NCBI GenBank assembly: GCA_910589135.1
Contig: CAJUSL010000043.1
Location: forward strand, 1 to 14,967
DNA length: 14,967 bases
Direction: 5' to 3'
DNA from: an uncultured Eggerthellaceae bacterium
GTDB taxonomy: Bacteria; Actinomycetota; Coriobacteriia; Coriobacteriales; Eggerthellaceae
In this document: positions 14,638 to 14,967 of the stretch, in pieces
Layout: each line of letters opens with the position of its first letter
Numbering within the stretch: position 1 is the first letter of the stretch
The notes under the pieces: generated by a model
What the model saw: only the letters and a program-made list of their open reading frames with translations
What the model was told of the DNA's origin: nothing
Database searches by the model: none
Program-made: the position numbers and the translations under genes

Positions 14638-14967
14638 TTAGATGTTGAAAGGCTTGTACTCCGAGCCGTCCACCAGCTTCTCGAAGGCAAGCTCGGCGAT
14701 GGCGAGCGCGATGGCGCCGTCTATCTTCGAGCTGCAGGCGTCCTTCCCGAATCGGGTGCCGTAGGAGCCCTTGTCGTCCTCGACGGCGTTCCCTAGGTGC
14801 TTTTGCAGCTTGGGGCATCCTTTGAGGCGCAGGCTCTTCGCCTTCACGCTATGGGTGACCAGGCTGGTCGCCTGGCACATGGTGGCGTTGTTCTGCGCGA
14901 AGCTGGTGGTGTCTATCCCGTAGTTGTCGGACAGCTGGTTGGCCATCACTATCATGCGGTTTGGGTC
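14638..14967 (-). CDS. terL: Phage terminase large subunit, C-terminal fragment (5' end beyond the window)
   Basis: This is the last 109 residues of an open frame that runs off the right edge; reading starts at D-P-N-R before the first internal Met at 14955. The large terminase is the ATPase/nuclease motor that packages DNA into proheads. The ATPase part is outside the window. What is visible fits the end of the RNase H-like nuclease domain: a segment with MANQLSDNYGID, a middle stretch with LRLKGCPKLQKHLGN, then SSKIDGAIALAIA. In this family the Asp of such an I-D-G/P-x-x-A-L-A motif is usually the last metal-binding acid. The call is strengthened by position: the portal gene follows 44 bases downstream, the standard order. 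The TAA stop is at 14638-14640. Confidence rests on motif plus synteny, because only the C-terminal end is seen. Confidence 0.82.
   Translation of the reverse strand, partial: DPNRMIVMANQLSDNYGIDTTSFAQNNATMCQATSLVTHSVKAKSLRLKGCPKLQKHLGNAVEDDKGSYGTRFGKDACSSKIDGAIALAIAELAFEKLVDGSEYKPFNI

Noticed and set aside
12608..14640. A 13-base match, GAGGTGAGATTTT, near 12609 and 14628 on the plus strand
   Set aside because: About one such chance match is expected in a window of this size, and the two sites have different contexts (inside the protease gene and after the terminase stop).
14594..14818. Portal extended at its N-terminus to 14818
   Set aside because: The extra residues are Arg/Gln-rich and overlap the terminase end; ATG 14593 has a good ribosome binding site and gives the normal portal length.
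1..14967. tRNA genes, CRISPR arrays, insertion sequences, attachment sites, rho-independent terminators
   Set aside because: None could be supported: no transposase, no regularly spaced repeats, no stem with a T-tract, and all sequence but 102 bases of short gaps is taken by phage structural genes.

Overview
This window is a stretch of a siphovirus (long, non-contractile tail) genome, either a prophage or a free phage. All genes lie on the minus strand, so the biological order runs from the right edge to the left. It carries a nearly complete morphogenesis module: large terminase (C-terminal end only), portal, ClpP-type head protease, HK97-fold major capsid protein, a 48-residue small protein, a head-tail connector candidate, a tail-terminator-like protein, a 54-residue small protein, major tail protein, tail assembly chaperone with a probable -1 frameshift product, an HK97 gp10-like protein, tape measure, distal tail protein, tail endopeptidase-like/Tal protein, a BppU-like baseplate protein, and the start of a tail fibre-like protein cut by the left edge.

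The DNA is GC-rich (roughly 60-65% by eye, lower in a few tail segments), and most starts have strong AAGGAGG-like ribosome binding sites. The Dit, Tal and BppU set is typical of phages of Gram-positive hosts. Together this suggests a high-GC Gram-positive host. An intestinal Coriobacteriia-type actinobacterium (Eggerthella or Gordonibacter relatives) is my best guess, but it is an inference from overall flavour, not from a search. There is no integrase, repressor, lysis or replication gene, no tRNA and no CRISPR in the window.

Layout: 14967-13331 packaging and portal; 13322-11377 head protease and capsid; 11367-9942 connector and terminator region; 9964-8809 small protein and tail tube; 8790-8264 chaperone G and GT; 8267-4169 gp10-like and tape measure; 4172-1552 Dit and Tal; 1538-1 baseplate and fibre. 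Genes overlap by 4-23 bases or are separated by at most 44 bases. No promoter or terminator is visible, so this looks like one late transcript with strong translational coupling.

The most informative points beyond routine annotation are a C-CCT-TTG slippery site that creates a 175-residue GT chaperone; two tiny proteins with similar layouts at the capsid/connector and terminator/tail-tube junctions; the gp10-like gene placed next to the tape measure, with no recognisable head-closure gene; a DxDxDG calcium-loop-like motif in the connector; and composition breaks inside the fibre and tape-measure genes that suggest mosaic exchange. I see no clearly new defence or other non-structural system.
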